A DNA stretch of 64,000 bases from an uncultured Crocinitomix sp. (lineage in GTDB: Bacteria > Bacteroidota > Bacteroidia > Flavobacteriales_D > Crocinitomicaceae). Location: contig CAKZON010000006.1 in the NCBI GenBank assembly GCA_937136425.1, forward strand, positions 1 through 64,000. The letters run 5' to 3'. The translations under genes and the position numbers were made by a program. Positions 1 through 8,721 of the stretch are shown piece after piece (within the stretch, counting starts at the first letter, position 1; every line of letters begins with the position of its first letter). The notes beneath the pieces are model-generated. The model did not search any database. It saw only the letters and a list, made by a program, of their open reading frames with translations, and was not told the origin of the DNA.

Positions 1-65
<65 letters not shown>

Positions 66-128
66 ATAAATTTTTAAGTGTTTTCTGATTGCTCAGAGTG
101 CTCTTTTGGCTTTGTTATTCTATATTTT

Positions 129-146
129 CAATATCTCAAAGAACTT
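129..146 (-). promoter_or_regulatory. boxA-like antitermination element in the 16S leader
   Basis: On the minus strand this reads AAGTTCTTTGAGATATTG, resembling the boxA core (TGCTCTTTAACA) that recruits Nus factors to rRNA transcripts. It lies about 65 bases upstream of the mature 16S 5' end, a normal place for it. The assignment rests on motif resemblance and position only. Confidence 0.5.
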
Positions 147-203
147 TCTTTTGTAGCCTCTTATTGGCCGCTTCTGAAATCCTAATCCGTTGATTAGGGA
201 GCG

Positions 204-233
204 CAAAGTTAATGCTTTTTTTTTATTCCCAAA
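204..233 (-). promoter_or_regulatory. rRNA promoter P1 (16S-proximal)
   Basis: Minus strand: TTTG (233-230), an 18-base spacer, then TAACTTTG (211-204). This matches the Bacteroidota -33/-7 consensus TTTG-N18/19-TAnnTTTG. The expected start is about 200, giving a leader of roughly 135 bases. The sequence just downstream (CGCTCCC) is shared with the other two blocks, which points to a copied promoter unit. Confidence 0.85.
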
Positions 234-341
234 CTATTTTTGAAAAAAAATAAAAAAACTTTTTTCGAACGCTCAATATGTCAATTTCTAACCCCTCTCC
301 AATTCCTCAATCCTTATCACTCATTCCCCGTTTGGGAGGCG

Positions 342-371
342 CAAAGGTAATACCTTTTTCTTAATCCCAAA
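342..371 (-). promoter_or_regulatory. rRNA promoter P2
   Basis: Minus strand: TTTG (371-368), exactly 18 bases, then TACCTTTG (349-342), followed by CGCCTCCCAAA. The match to the Bacteroidota consensus is perfect, with the same spacing as P1. It lies 138 bases upstream of P1. Confidence 0.85.
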
Positions 372-467
372 GCTTTTTTATTTTTATTTTAAAAAAACTT
401 TTTTCTCTTGTCAATCCCGCTCCTCGTAACCTCTCTGCTTATTGTCTCATCCCTCATTTGGGAGGCG

Positions 468-495
468 CAAAGGTACACACTCTTTTCTACCCAAT
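468..495 (-). promoter_or_regulatory. rRNA promoter P3 (distal, weaker -33)
   Basis: Minus strand: TACCTTTG (475-468) followed by CGCCTCCCAAA, identical to P2 over the -7 element and initial transcribed bases. The upstream element is only ATTG (495-492) with a 16-base spacer, so it is probably weaker than P1 and P2. It lies 126 bases upstream of P2. Confidence 0.7.
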
Positions 496-747
496 CCTAA
501 TTTTTTACAATCTTTTTTTGATTTATTTTCAACCGCTCTGATACTACATTGATTTTGAACACTATGTAGCTCTATTTATTTTTGCCTTTTTTATTTCTTC
601 AGTCATCAAATTTCATCTTTCTACTAAAGAAGATCATCCCCCTCAAATTACCTGATATTTTACCCTACTATATATAAGGTATACCCCACCATCTTTTTAT
701 TAATCGATTTCCTCCTTATTTCCTCTAGATAATTCAGGCGAATAAGA

Positions 748-1728
748 CTAATAAATACTTAATTTGCGTATCAACTTGAGATAATCCATGTTTTTTGGTG
801 CAGTATCTTCTTCCGAAATCGTAAGTTTTTGGCTTTTTACTTTACCATCTACAATACCAATCATTAAGTTTGACTTACTTTGAAGCAGTAAAACAATTGC
901 TTGTTCACCAAAAAGTGTTGCGTTTAGACGATCTTTAAATGATGGCGAACCGCCTCTTTGCATATGCCCTAAAACTGAAACACGTACTTTTTCTGTCAGT
1001 TGTTTTTCTTTTAAATGTTCAAAAACTTCTTTTGCACCTCCAATTTGATCTCCTTCCGCAATAACTATAATACTTGATTTATTAGCAGAGATAGCTCGCC
1101 TAATCTTTTCTTCAAACAAAGACAGATCTTCTTGTCGCTCTGGCATAAAAACTTCTTCTGCCCCACTAGCCGCTGCGGCATTAAGTGCTAAAATACCAGA
1201 ATTATTCCCCATTACCTCAACTAAAAACACACGGTGATGAGAACTTGCTGTATCTCTAATTTTATCAATTGCCTGAACAATATTATTCAATGCTGTGTCA
1301 AAACCAATTGTATAATCAGTACCGTTAATATCATTATCAATGGTACCAGGAATACCAATTACTGGCATATTATATTCTTTGCTAAAAACAGACGCCCCTT
1401 TAAAAGAACCGTCTCCGCCAATTACTATAAGAGCATCAACATTTAGTTTTTTAAGATTTTCAAATGCTATTTCTCTTTGATCAGGTTGATGAAACTCTTT
1501 ACAACGTGCTGTCCCCAATATTGTCCCTCCACGCTGAAGAATATTTGAAACATCATGATAAGATAGACTTTTAAATTCATTTTTAATAAGTCCATTAAAA
1601 CCATCAATAACTCCATAAACACCAATTCCGTGATAAATAGCCGAACGAGTTACGGAACGAATACATGCATTCATACCAGGAGAGTCTCCGCCAGATGTTA
1701 ATACTGCAATATTTTGTATTTTTAGCAT
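748..1728 (-). CDS. pfkA: ATP-dependent 6-phosphofructokinase
   Basis: Phosphorylates fructose 6-phosphate to fructose 1,6-bisphosphate, the committed step of glycolysis, in the cytoplasm. The 326-residue length is usual for bacterial PfkA. Visible motifs: the nucleotide-binding start LTSGGDSPGMN (10-20), GGDGS (104-108), the catalytic loop PGTIDND (127-133, with Thr129 and Asp131 equivalent to E. coli Thr125 and Asp127), and Arg166 in SSHHR (equivalent to Arg162). One oddity: the usual MGR is MGN (173-175), so the residue equivalent to E. coli Arg171 is Asn. The start gives the expected N-terminus just before the first strand. The gene is divergent from the next one with only 18 bases between start codons, so its promoter must lie inside the neighbour or just at its start. 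Confidence 0.97.
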   Translation of the reverse strand: MLKIQNIAVLTSGGDSPGMNACIRSVTRSAIYHGIGVYGVIDGFNGLIKNEFKSLSYHDVSNILQRGGTILGTARCKEFHQPDQREIAFENLKKLNVDALIVIGGDGSFKGASVFSKEYNMPVIGIPGTIDNDINGTDYTIGFDTALNNIVQAIDKIRDTASSHHRVFLVEVMGNNSGILALNAAAASGAEEVFMPERQEDLSLFEEKIRRAISANKSSIIVIAEGDQIGGAKEVFEHLKEKQLTEKVRVSVLGHMQRGGSPSFKDRLNATLFGEQAIVLLLQSKSNLMIGIVDGKVKSQKLTISEEDTAPKNMDYLKLIRKLSIY

Positions 1729-1746
1729 TTAAATAATGATTTATAT

Positions 1747-2571
1747 ATGCGGTTAGTTTTAGTTTTAATATTTATGGGTTATGGTTTAAACCTAATGGCC
1801 CAAGAAGAAAAAGGCCGTCAACTTTTTTTTGGTGTAAACGTTGGAACAAAAATAGCAAATAAAAATTATGCTAGACGCTATAGTGGGCTATACGGCTATT
1901 TTGGAACAAATGCAACTCAGTTAGAAGCTGTGCTTTATAACAATCCTGATAATTACAACAGAATTAAAGAACAATTAGAAGGAGTTGACTTCATCATTCC
2001 TTATGACGCTTACTCGACTAACATTAACTACACTCCTGGAATTTTGACAGGTGTAACCCTAGGTTATCAAATAAGTCCGAACTTACAAATGAGTGTAGAT
2101 GGAAACTTTAATAAATTAAAAGTTAAAACACAATACACTTTGCAAGCTTTGGACGGTAGTATACAAACTACTGAGGGGCAATATAAATTGGGCAATATTT
2201 ATGCTGAAGAAAGCAGATTTGACGGAAGATTCAATTTTGATTATGTCGCGGATGGAAACAAGGCCAAGTTTATTATAGGCGGTAGCGGATTATACTCTTT
2301 CTGGAGAATTGATGAACACTTTGCAGAATTTCGTGGATTAGAATTTCCTTTATTTTCAAAATTTTCCGGTGTGCCGCCTAGTGAAACGAATATTGTTAGA
2401 GGATCAGGTTGGGGACTTGGGATGAATATTGGAATTGAATATAGAGTAAATGATAAAATTGTAAGCCAAATCATGTATCAACCCTACCAAAGTTTTGTTG
2501 ATTATGGTGTCTATATTCAAAAACGTATTCTTTTGCAGCATGACATTACTGTTCGGTTTTTATGGAAATAA
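1747..2571 (+). CDS. Predicted outer-membrane beta-barrel protein
   Basis: A 274-residue protein with a short signal peptide (hydrophobic 2-17, ending MAQ-EE). The mature part has alternating hydrophobic and aromatic strands, such as LFFGVNVGTKIA, GILTGVTLGYQI and WGLGMNIGIEYRV, and ends HDITVRFLWK, an aromatic-rich C-terminal strand typical of outer-membrane barrels. This resembles the OmpW/porin-like 'outer membrane beta-barrel' families common in Bacteroidota, but I cannot name a specific family or ligand. The start ATG gives the signal peptide directly. It is divergently transcribed from pfkA with 18 bases between the two start codons. Confidence 0.75.
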   Translation: MRLVLVLIFMGYGLNLMAQEEKGRQLFFGVNVGTKIANKNYARRYSGLYGYFGTNATQLEAVLYNNPDNYNRIKEQLEGVDFIIPYDAYSTNINYTPGILTGVTLGYQISPNLQMSVDGNFNKLKVKTQYTLQALDGSIQTTEGQYKLGNIYAEESRFDGRFNFDYVADGNKAKFIIGGSGLYSFWRIDEHFAEFRGLEFPLFSKFSGVPPSETNIVRGSGWGLGMNIGIEYRVNDKIVSQIMYQPYQSFVDYGVYIQKRILLQHDITVRFLWK

Positions 2572-2775
2572 ATCTACCTTGTGTTAATTTAACTCCTGAT
2601 GTTGACATTGGAGCAATCTAATTAGCAAAGATTTAATCTACTCGTTCGTTAATTTATTTGCTCATTCATACCCTTTCATCATTTTGCAATATTATTTTTG
2701 TGGAATTATAATATGCATTGCATCTATGATTTGAAGACCAATTTAAACTTTGAATAAGATGCTGACATTGACAAT

Positions 2776-3351
2776 ATGCTTTTTAGCGCGTTATTTAGAA
2801 AAAATATTAGATCCTATAGTGATTTGGACTTAATTGACCTGATCAAAAAAAGTAATGGTAATGCTCAAGGTGAAATATTTAAACGTTATAGTGCATTAGT
2901 GATGGGTTTGTGTTTAAAATACATGAAAAATCAAATGGTAGCTGAAGATATGACCATGGAAATATTTGAAAAATTACCTGGTAAGATACAACGCAGTGAG
3001 ATTCAAAACTTTAAAAACTGGCTGTTTAGTGTAGCAAGAAACAGTTGTTTAATGGAGCTTCGTAAGAAGAAAAAAGACACAGCTGAAATTGATCAAGCTC
3101 TATTATATGCGCAGGATGAAAGTGAATCTTTTTTGCAAGCTGCAATAATGAAAGAAGAGGAACTGGAGAATTTGGAGTCAAAACTAGCGACCTTAAAAAA
3201 AGAGCAGAAACAGGCTTTAACTTATTTTTATTTAGAGAATAAAAGTTACGACCAAGTATCAGCATTGATGAAGATCCCAGCTAAATCGGTTAAAAGTTTG
3301 ATACAAAATGGTAAACGAAATTTAAAATTGAAACTGGAACAAAACAAATGA
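2776..3351 (+). CDS. ECF-type RNA polymerase sigma factor
   Basis: A 191-residue sigma-70 family protein. Region 2 is visible around residues 30-75 (GEIFKRYSALVMGLCLKYMK, then AEDMTMEIFEKL, which fits the DA-x-D-x-x-Q-E-type -10 binding helix in degenerate form). Region 4 occupies about 135-190, with the helix-turn-helix ending in SVKSLIQNGKRNLKLKL. There is no region 1 or 3, which fits the ECF group. A TATTTTTG (-7-like) sits at 2693-2700, about 75 bases upstream. The stop overlaps the next gene in ATGA (3348-3351), so the two are probably translationally coupled and the partner is likely its regulator. Confidence 0.9.
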   Translation: MLFSALFRKNIRSYSDLDLIDLIKKSNGNAQGEIFKRYSALVMGLCLKYMKNQMVAEDMTMEIFEKLPGKIQRSEIQNFKNWLFSVARNSCLMELRKKKKDTAEIDQALLYAQDESESFLQAAIMKEEELENLESKLATLKKEQKQALTYFYLENKSYDQVSALMKIPAKSVKSLIQNGKRNLKLKLEQNK

Positions 3352-4457
3352 GTTCGAACAACGAACATATTGATGTAGAATTATTAAGACGTTATTATAA
3401 TAACGAACTTTCTGAACAAGGACGAAACGCTCTTGAAAAACAAGCTTTAGCAGATCCTTTTTTAAAGGACGCTATGGATGGTTTTGATGAAAACCCTGAT
3501 AGCTTTAATCAATTTTACAATGCGCATAAAAATCAATTAAGAAACAAAAAATCTTATACTTTTTTAATTGCTGTAGGCGTAATCATTGCCATGTTTGCTG
3601 TTACCAGTATTCTAAAAATATACCAAGGAGATGGAACTGAATTAACTACTCAAAATGATATTGATTCATTAAGCGTTATTAATGCAGTGGATGTAGATCA
3701 AAACTTGTTGGCAGAAGATGTAACTGAATATGAAATGGTACCTGCGGCCATTGAAACTCTAAGTGTTATTCCACAAGCAGATATCGTTACGCCGAACGAA
3801 GTTGTAAACCATCAGGAATTAGTTGCTGAAATTATTGAAAAACAAGAAGATCCAATCATTATTGACGAAGACTTTGATCATGAAGATGAATTGAAAATCC
3901 AGGATGAATCAGCCCATTGGCATAAACATGGACAAATCTCAACTGAAACAGCTTATTTATTTGAATTGCTTGTCGTTGATTATCGCAAAATTACAAGGGA
4001 GAATCAAAAAATAACTTATCAACGATTTGAATTAAGTGGCGTATCTGCAGACCGCGAAGGTGGTATTGAAAATGAGAATGACTTAATTGAGCGAGAAGTA
4101 AACGTGCCTTACTATGATTACTTAAGAAAAAGTATGTCCTTTTTTGCAGATGGTCGTTATAAAAAAGCCTTAAACCGCTACTTGCTAATATTAGATCAAT
4201 ATCCAGAAGATTTAAACGCCCTATTTTATGGCGGATTATCTTACCATAACCTTGGGAAAAATGAGGAGGCTATTGTCTTTTTTGACAAAATAATAAATGG
4301 TGATGTTTACGTATTTAATGAGGAAGCTCTTTGGTATAAAACCAAAGCATTAATTAAACTCAAAAAGAATACTGAAGCAAAATCTATTCTTGAAGAAATT
4401 ATTGCTCACGGCGGTTTCTACACTCAAGAAGCTATTGCGCTTCGAGAAAAACTTTAA
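3348..4457 (+). CDS. Membrane-anchored TPR protein, putative anti-sigma partner
   Basis: A 369-residue protein coupled to the sigma gene by a 4-base overlap. The N-terminus (1-70, with ELLRRYYNNELSEQGRNALE) is a short helical cytoplasmic segment like those of Bacteroidota anti-sigma or sigma-partner proteins. One membrane span lies near 71-91 (YTFLIAVGVIIAMFAVTSIL). An acidic linker follows (100-200), and then a C-terminal TPR region (about 260-369, for example ALNRYLLILDQYPEDLNALF and GLSYHNLGKNEEAIVFF). The layout suggests the TPRs sense something in the periplasm and the N-terminus holds the sigma factor. This role is inferred from position and topology; I see no ZAS-type zinc motif. Confidence 0.7.
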   Translation: MSSNNEHIDVELLRRYYNNELSEQGRNALEKQALADPFLKDAMDGFDENPDSFNQFYNAHKNQLRNKKSYTFLIAVGVIIAMFAVTSILKIYQGDGTELTTQNDIDSLSVINAVDVDQNLLAEDVTEYEMVPAAIETLSVIPQADIVTPNEVVNHQELVAEIIEKQEDPIIIDEDFDHEDELKIQDESAHWHKHGQISTETAYLFELLVVDYRKITRENQKITYQRFELSGVSADREGGIENENDLIEREVNVPYYDYLRKSMSFFADGRYKKALNRYLLILDQYPEDLNALFYGGLSYHNLGKNEEAIVFFDKIINGDVYVFNEEALWYKTKALIKLKKNTEAKSILEEIIAHGGFYTQEAIALREKL

Positions 4458-4564
4458 GCCCTCCAAATCTTTATCGCATCCGTGACAAACCGCCGAATAA
4501 AAATTTAGCGAAAAACCTGCATAAATCCACCTCAAAAAAAGCAGCTATATCCGATACAATTAAC

Positions 4565-4572
4565 TAAATTTG
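4565..4572 (+). promoter_or_regulatory. Putative -7 promoter element of valS
   Basis: TAAATTTG matches the Bacteroidota TAnnTTTG element and ends 30 bases before the valS start. No good TTTG -33 element is visible at the right distance, so this is a half-match. Confidence 0.5.
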
Positions 4573-4602
4573 TAGCTTGATTTAATACAGATTTTGAGTT
4601 AA

Positions 4603-7230
4603 ATGGAAATACCTAAGATATACGAGCCGAATAAAGCTGAAGACAAATGGTACGCGCACTGGATGAAACAAAATTATTTTCACTCAGAGCCAGACGAACG
4701 TGAACCATATACAATTGTAATCCCTCCGCCTAATGTAACGGGGGTCTTGCACATGGGACACATGTTAAACAACACCATTCAGGATGTACTAATTCGCCGT
4801 GCAAGAATGCAGGGTTATAATGCTTGTTGGGTGCCTGGTACTGACCATGCATCTATTGCTACTGAAGCTAAAGTTGTTCGTAAATTAAGAGATGAAGGGA
4901 TTAAAAAATCTGATTTATCTCGAGCTGAATTTCTCGATCATGCAATGGCATGGAAAGAGAAATACGGTGGTGTAATTCTTGAGCAGTTGAAAAAATTAGG
5001 CGCTTCTTGCGACTGGGAACGTACGGATTTTACCATGAATCCAGAATACTCAAAGAGCGTAATTGATACTTTTTTAGATTTATTTGAAAAAGGAAAGATA
5101 TACCGTGGTGTAAGAATGATTAACTGGGACCCTGCTGCTCAAACAGCACTTTCAGATGAGGAGGTTTTACATAAAGAGGTAAACTCTAAACTTTACAATG
5201 TTCGTTACAAGATTGAAGGAACAGAAGATGAATGGTTAACTATAGCCACTACTCGACCTGAAACTATTTTGGGAGATACCGCTATTTGCGTTAATCCTAA
5301 TGATGGGCGTTTTTTACACTTACATGGTAAAAAAGCTATTGTTCCTATTGCAAACAGAGTAATTCCAATTATTCAGGATGAGTATGTTGAAATGGAATTT
5401 GGTACTGGCTGCCTAAAAGTAACTCCTGCGCATGATGAGAATGATTACAATTTAGGTAAGAAACATGACTTAGAAACAGTTGATATTTTAAATGATGACG
5501 GAACCTTAAATGCACATGGTTTGCAATATGAAGGGAAAGACAGATTTGAAGTAAGAGAACTGATTGCAAAAGAATTGGATGAGTTAGGGTACTTAGTAAA
5601 AGTTGAGGACCATATCAATAAAGTTGGTTACTCTGAAAGAACAGATGCTGTAATTGAACCTAAATTATCCTTACAATGGTTTGTAGACATGAAAAAATTG
5701 TCTAAACCTGCTTTGGATGCGGTAATGGATGGTGAAATTAAGTTTCATCCAGACAATCAAAAGAACACTTACCGTCATTGGATGGAAAACATCAAAGATT
5801 GGTGTATTTCAAGACAATTGTGGTGGGGACATCAAATTCCTGCATACTATTACGGTAAAGGTGAGAATGATTTTGTAGTTGCTAAAACAATTGAAGAAGC
5901 GGTTGCTAAGGCATCTGAAAAAGCAGGTAAAACTTTAACTGCTGAAGATTTAAAACAAGATGAAGACGTTTTAGATACATGGTTCTCGTCATGGTTATGG
6001 CCCATTTCTGTTTTTGACGGATTAACGGACAAAGGAAATAAAGAAATTAAGTATTACTATCCTACAAATGATTTGGTAACTGCTCCTGAAATTATGTTTT
6101 TCTGGGTTGCTCGAATGATTATTGCAGGAATTGAATACATGGATGAAATTCCTTTTAAGAACGTTTATTATACAGGAATTGTAAGAGATAAATTAGGCAG
6201 AAAGATGTCTAAATCTCTTGGTAACTCACCTGACCCTATTGAGCTTATTAATGAATATGGAGCAGATGGAATTCGTTTAGGAATTTTAATCTCTTCCCCT
6301 GCAGGAAATGACTTGCCTTTTGACAGTTCGCAATGTGAGCAAGGAAAAGGATATTTAAATAAGATATGGAATGCTTACCGCCTTATTAGCATGTGGGAGG
6401 TTAGAGATATTCCTCAACCAGAGTCGAGCAAACTAGCAATTAAATGGTTTGAAAGTAAAATAAATCAAGCGCTAATATCTATCAACGATAACTTTGACAA
6501 GTTCCGTTTATCAGATTCATTGATGACTACTTATAAATTAGTATATGATGATTTTTGTGGATGGTTCTTAGAGATGATCAAACCAGGTTATCAACAGCCT
6601 ATTGATCCTGATACATTAGAAGCAGCTAAAGATTTATTTGAACGTATTCTTAAAATCACCCATCCATTTACTCCATTTATAGCGGAGGAAGTATGGCATT
6701 GGTTAAGAGATCGTGAAGAGGGAGAAGATATCATCATTAGTTCTTGGCCAACTCCAGGAAATATTGATGAAGATTTATTGAATAAATTCGACACTGCCTT
6801 TGAGGTAATTTCAAATATTCGTAAAATCAGAAAAGAAAAAAATATTGCAAACAAAATTCAATTAGAATTATTTGTTAAAAACAATACCAATTCAAATGCT
6901 GATTTAGATTCTGTAATTCAAAAAATGGGAACTCTTTCTAAATTGGATTATACTGATACAAAAGTCCCTGAAACTTTTTCATTTATTGTGAAAAACAACG
7001 AATACTATATTCCATTTGGAGATACAGTAGATGTTGAAGAAGAGATAAAGAAGATTAAAGCCGAGTTAGAATACGCGGAAGGGTCGTTAAATATCGTTCG
7101 AAAAAAATTAACTAATGAACGCTTTGTAAACAATGCGCCAGAACAAGTTGTTGCAAGCGAAAGAAAAAAAGAGGCTGACGCCTTAAATAAAATTCAAATA
7201 TTAACTGAAAAATTAGCTGACTTGGCTTAG
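4603..7230 (+). CDS. valS: Valyl-tRNA synthetase
   Basis: Charges tRNA-Val with valine in the cytoplasm; class I synthetase with an editing domain. The 875-residue length fits bacterial ValRS. Visible features: the HIGH motif as HMGH (50-53) after PPPNVTGVL, the editing domain (about 200-360, with TTRPETILGDTA), the KMSKS loop (near residue 535, KLGRKMSKSLGN), an anticodon-binding domain, and a C-terminal coiled coil (about 810-875, rich in Lys/Glu and ending KLADLA) that grips the tRNA. The start ATG follows a TAAATTTG element by 30 bases. It is followed 31 bases later by lpdA on the same strand. Confidence 0.98.
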   Translation: MEIPKIYEPNKAEDKWYAHWMKQNYFHSEPDEREPYTIVIPPPNVTGVLHMGHMLNNTIQDVLIRRARMQGYNACWVPGTDHASIATEAKVVRKLRDEGIKKSDLSRAEFLDHAMAWKEKYGGVILEQLKKLGASCDWERTDFTMNPEYSKSVIDTFLDLFEKGKIYRGVRMINWDPAAQTALSDEEVLHKEVNSKLYNVRYKIEGTEDEWLTIATTRPETILGDTAICVNPNDGRFLHLHGKKAIVPIANRVIPIIQDEYVEMEFGTGCLKVTPAHDENDYNLGKKHDLETVDILNDDGTLNAHGLQYEGKDRFEVRELIAKELDELGYLVKVEDHINKVGYSERTDAVIEPKLSLQWFVDMKKLSKPALDAVMDGEIKFHPDNQKNTYRHWMENIKDWCISRQLWWGHQIPAYYYGKGENDFVVAKTIEEAVAKASEKAGKTLTAEDLKQDEDVLDTWFSSWLWPISVFDGLTDKGNKEIKYYYPTNDLVTAPEIMFFWVARMIIAGIEYMDEIPFKNVYYTGIVRDKLGRKMSKSLGNSPDPIELINEYGADGIRLGILISSPAGNDLPFDSSQCEQGKGYLNKIWNAYRLISMWEVRDIPQPESSKLAIKWFESKINQALISINDNFDKFRLSDSLMTTYKLVYDDFCGWFLEMIKPGYQQPIDPDTLEAAKDLFERILKITHPFTPFIAEEVWHWLRDREEGEDIIISSWPTPGNIDEDLLNKFDTAFEVISNIRKIRKEKNIANKIQLELFVKNNTNSNADLDSVIQKMGTLSKLDYTDTKVPETFSFIVKNNEYYIPFGDTVDVEEEIKKIKAELEYAEGSLNIVRKKLTNERFVNNAPEQVVASERKKEADALNKIQILTEKLADLA

Positions 7231-7261
7231 CCACAGCTTAACAAAACAAAATAGAACTATT

Positions 7262-8662
7262 ATGAAGTATGATGTTGTTGTTATAGGTTCAGGACCTGGG
7301 GGATACGTTGGAGCAATTAGATGCGCACAATTAGGATTGAAAACTGCAATCGTAGAAAAGTACAATACATTAGGAGGAACTTGTTTGAATGTTGGATGTA
7401 TTCCTTCAAAAGCATTGCTTGATTCATCTGAGCACTTTCATAATGCAGCGCATAATTTTGCTAAACATGGTATTGAGATTGATTCTCCTAAAGTAAATAT
7501 GGAGCAAATGATTGCTCGTAAAAATGCTGTGGTTAAACAAACGTGTGACGGTGTTCAATACTTAATGGACAAAAATAAAATTGACGTTCATACAGGATTA
7601 GGTTCTTTTGTTGACAAGAACACCATTAAAGTTGTAGACAGTGAAGGAAAAGAAACTTTACTAGAAACTAAAAACACAATCATTGCTACAGGATCTAAAC
7701 CAAACTATTTCCCTGGAATGGAGCCTGACAAGGATCGTATTGTAACCTCAACTGAAATGTTGAACCTTGAAAAGGTAGCCGAGAACTTAATTGTAATTGG
7801 TGGTGGAGTTATTGGATTGGAATTAGGTAGTGTTCACGCACGTTTAGGTGCAAAAGTAAATGTGCTTGAATTTGCAGATTCGATTTTGCCTGCAATGGAC
7901 AAAGCCGTTTCTAAAGAACTAACAAAGGTTCTTAAAAAAGAAGGTTTTAAATTCAATATGAATCACAAGGTTCAAAATGTTGAAAACACAGGTTCAGGAG
8001 TAAAAGTGACTGCCCTTAATAAAAAGGATGAAGAGGTTGTTTTTGAAGGAGATTATTGTTTAGTAGCTGTAGGAAGAAAACCATTTACAGAAGGACTTGG
8101 ATTAGAAAACGCCGGGGTAAAAATGGGCGAAAGAGGAATGATTGATGTAAATGATCATTTAGAAACTAACGTTCCTGGAATTTATGCTATTGGTGACGTG
8201 ATTAAAGGAGCTATGTTAGCTCATAAAGCGGAAGAAGAAGGTGTATTTGTTGCTGAATTATTAGCTGGACAAAAACCTCATATTAATTACAACTTAATTC
8301 CAGGTGTGGTTTACACTTGGCCAGAGGCTGCTGCAGTTGGAAAAACTGAAGAGGAGTTAAAAGCTGCTGGTGTAAATTATAAAGCTGGATCATTCCCAGT
8401 TAAAGCATTAGGAAGAGCAAGAGCAAGTATGGACATCATGGGAATGGTGAAGATTTTAGCTGATGCCGAAACGGACGAAGTTTTAGGTGTACATATGGTT
8501 TCTGCAAGAGCAGCCGATATGATTATGGAGGCAGTAACTGCAATGGAATACCGCGCATCTGCTGAGGATATGGCTAGAATTTGTCATCCGCATCCAACAT
8601 ATACTGAAGCAACAAAAGAGGCTGCACTTGCTGCAACATCTGATCGAGCTATTCATATTTAA
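7262..8662 (+). CDS. lpdA: Dihydrolipoyl dehydrogenase (E3)
   Basis: FAD enzyme that reoxidises dihydrolipoamide in the pyruvate, 2-oxoglutarate and branched-chain 2-oxoacid dehydrogenase complexes, passing electrons to NAD+. At 466 residues it is normal length. Motifs: FAD-binding GSGPGGY (9-15), the redox disulfide GGTCLNVGC (Cys41 and Cys46), NAD-binding VIGGGVIGLELG (near 178-189), a second FAD motif YAIGDV (near 309), and the active-site HPHPTYTEA near the C-terminus (about 446). It probably serves the E2 component encoded at 41.9 kb as well as others. A small hairpin (8681-8701) without a T-run separates it from hemH, so read-through is possible. Confidence 0.97.
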   Translation: MKYDVVVIGSGPGGYVGAIRCAQLGLKTAIVEKYNTLGGTCLNVGCIPSKALLDSSEHFHNAAHNFAKHGIEIDSPKVNMEQMIARKNAVVKQTCDGVQYLMDKNKIDVHTGLGSFVDKNTIKVVDSEGKETLLETKNTIIATGSKPNYFPGMEPDKDRIVTSTEMLNLEKVAENLIVIGGGVIGLELGSVHARLGAKVNVLEFADSILPAMDKAVSKELTKVLKKEGFKFNMNHKVQNVENTGSGVKVTALNKKDEEVVFEGDYCLVAVGRKPFTEGLGLENAGVKMGERGMIDVNDHLETNVPGIYAIGDVIKGAMLAHKAEEEGVFVAELLAGQKPHINYNLIPGVVYTWPEAAAVGKTEEELKAAGVNYKAGSFPVKALGRARASMDIMGMVKILADAETDEVLGVHMVSARAADMIMEAVTAMEYRASAEDMARICHPHPTYTEATKEAALAATSDRAIHI

Positions 8663-8721
8663 TTGATCTAGAACAGAAAGCTTTCTTATTTGTTAAGAAA
8701 GAGAACCTAGTGCTTTAAATC

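Larger units (their letters stand above)
66..747 (-). other. rRNA operon leader and upstream promoter region, no protein gene
   Basis: This 682-base stretch between the 16S gene and the 3' end of pfkA has no credible coding frame. It is very AT-rich with many A/T runs. It holds three repeats of a promoter-like block (204-233, 342-371, 468-495, annotated separately) and a boxA-like leader element at 129-146. From about 500 to 747 I see only AT-rich sequence, possibly upstream-activating for the rRNA promoters and containing the 3' region of pfkA transcripts. No clear terminator for pfkA was found. Confidence 0.8.

Noticed and set aside
8681..8701. CTTTCTTA/TAAGAAAG hairpin between lpdA and hemH as a terminator
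   Set aside because: No T-run follows, so it is not an intrinsic terminator; it may be a processing site or chance.
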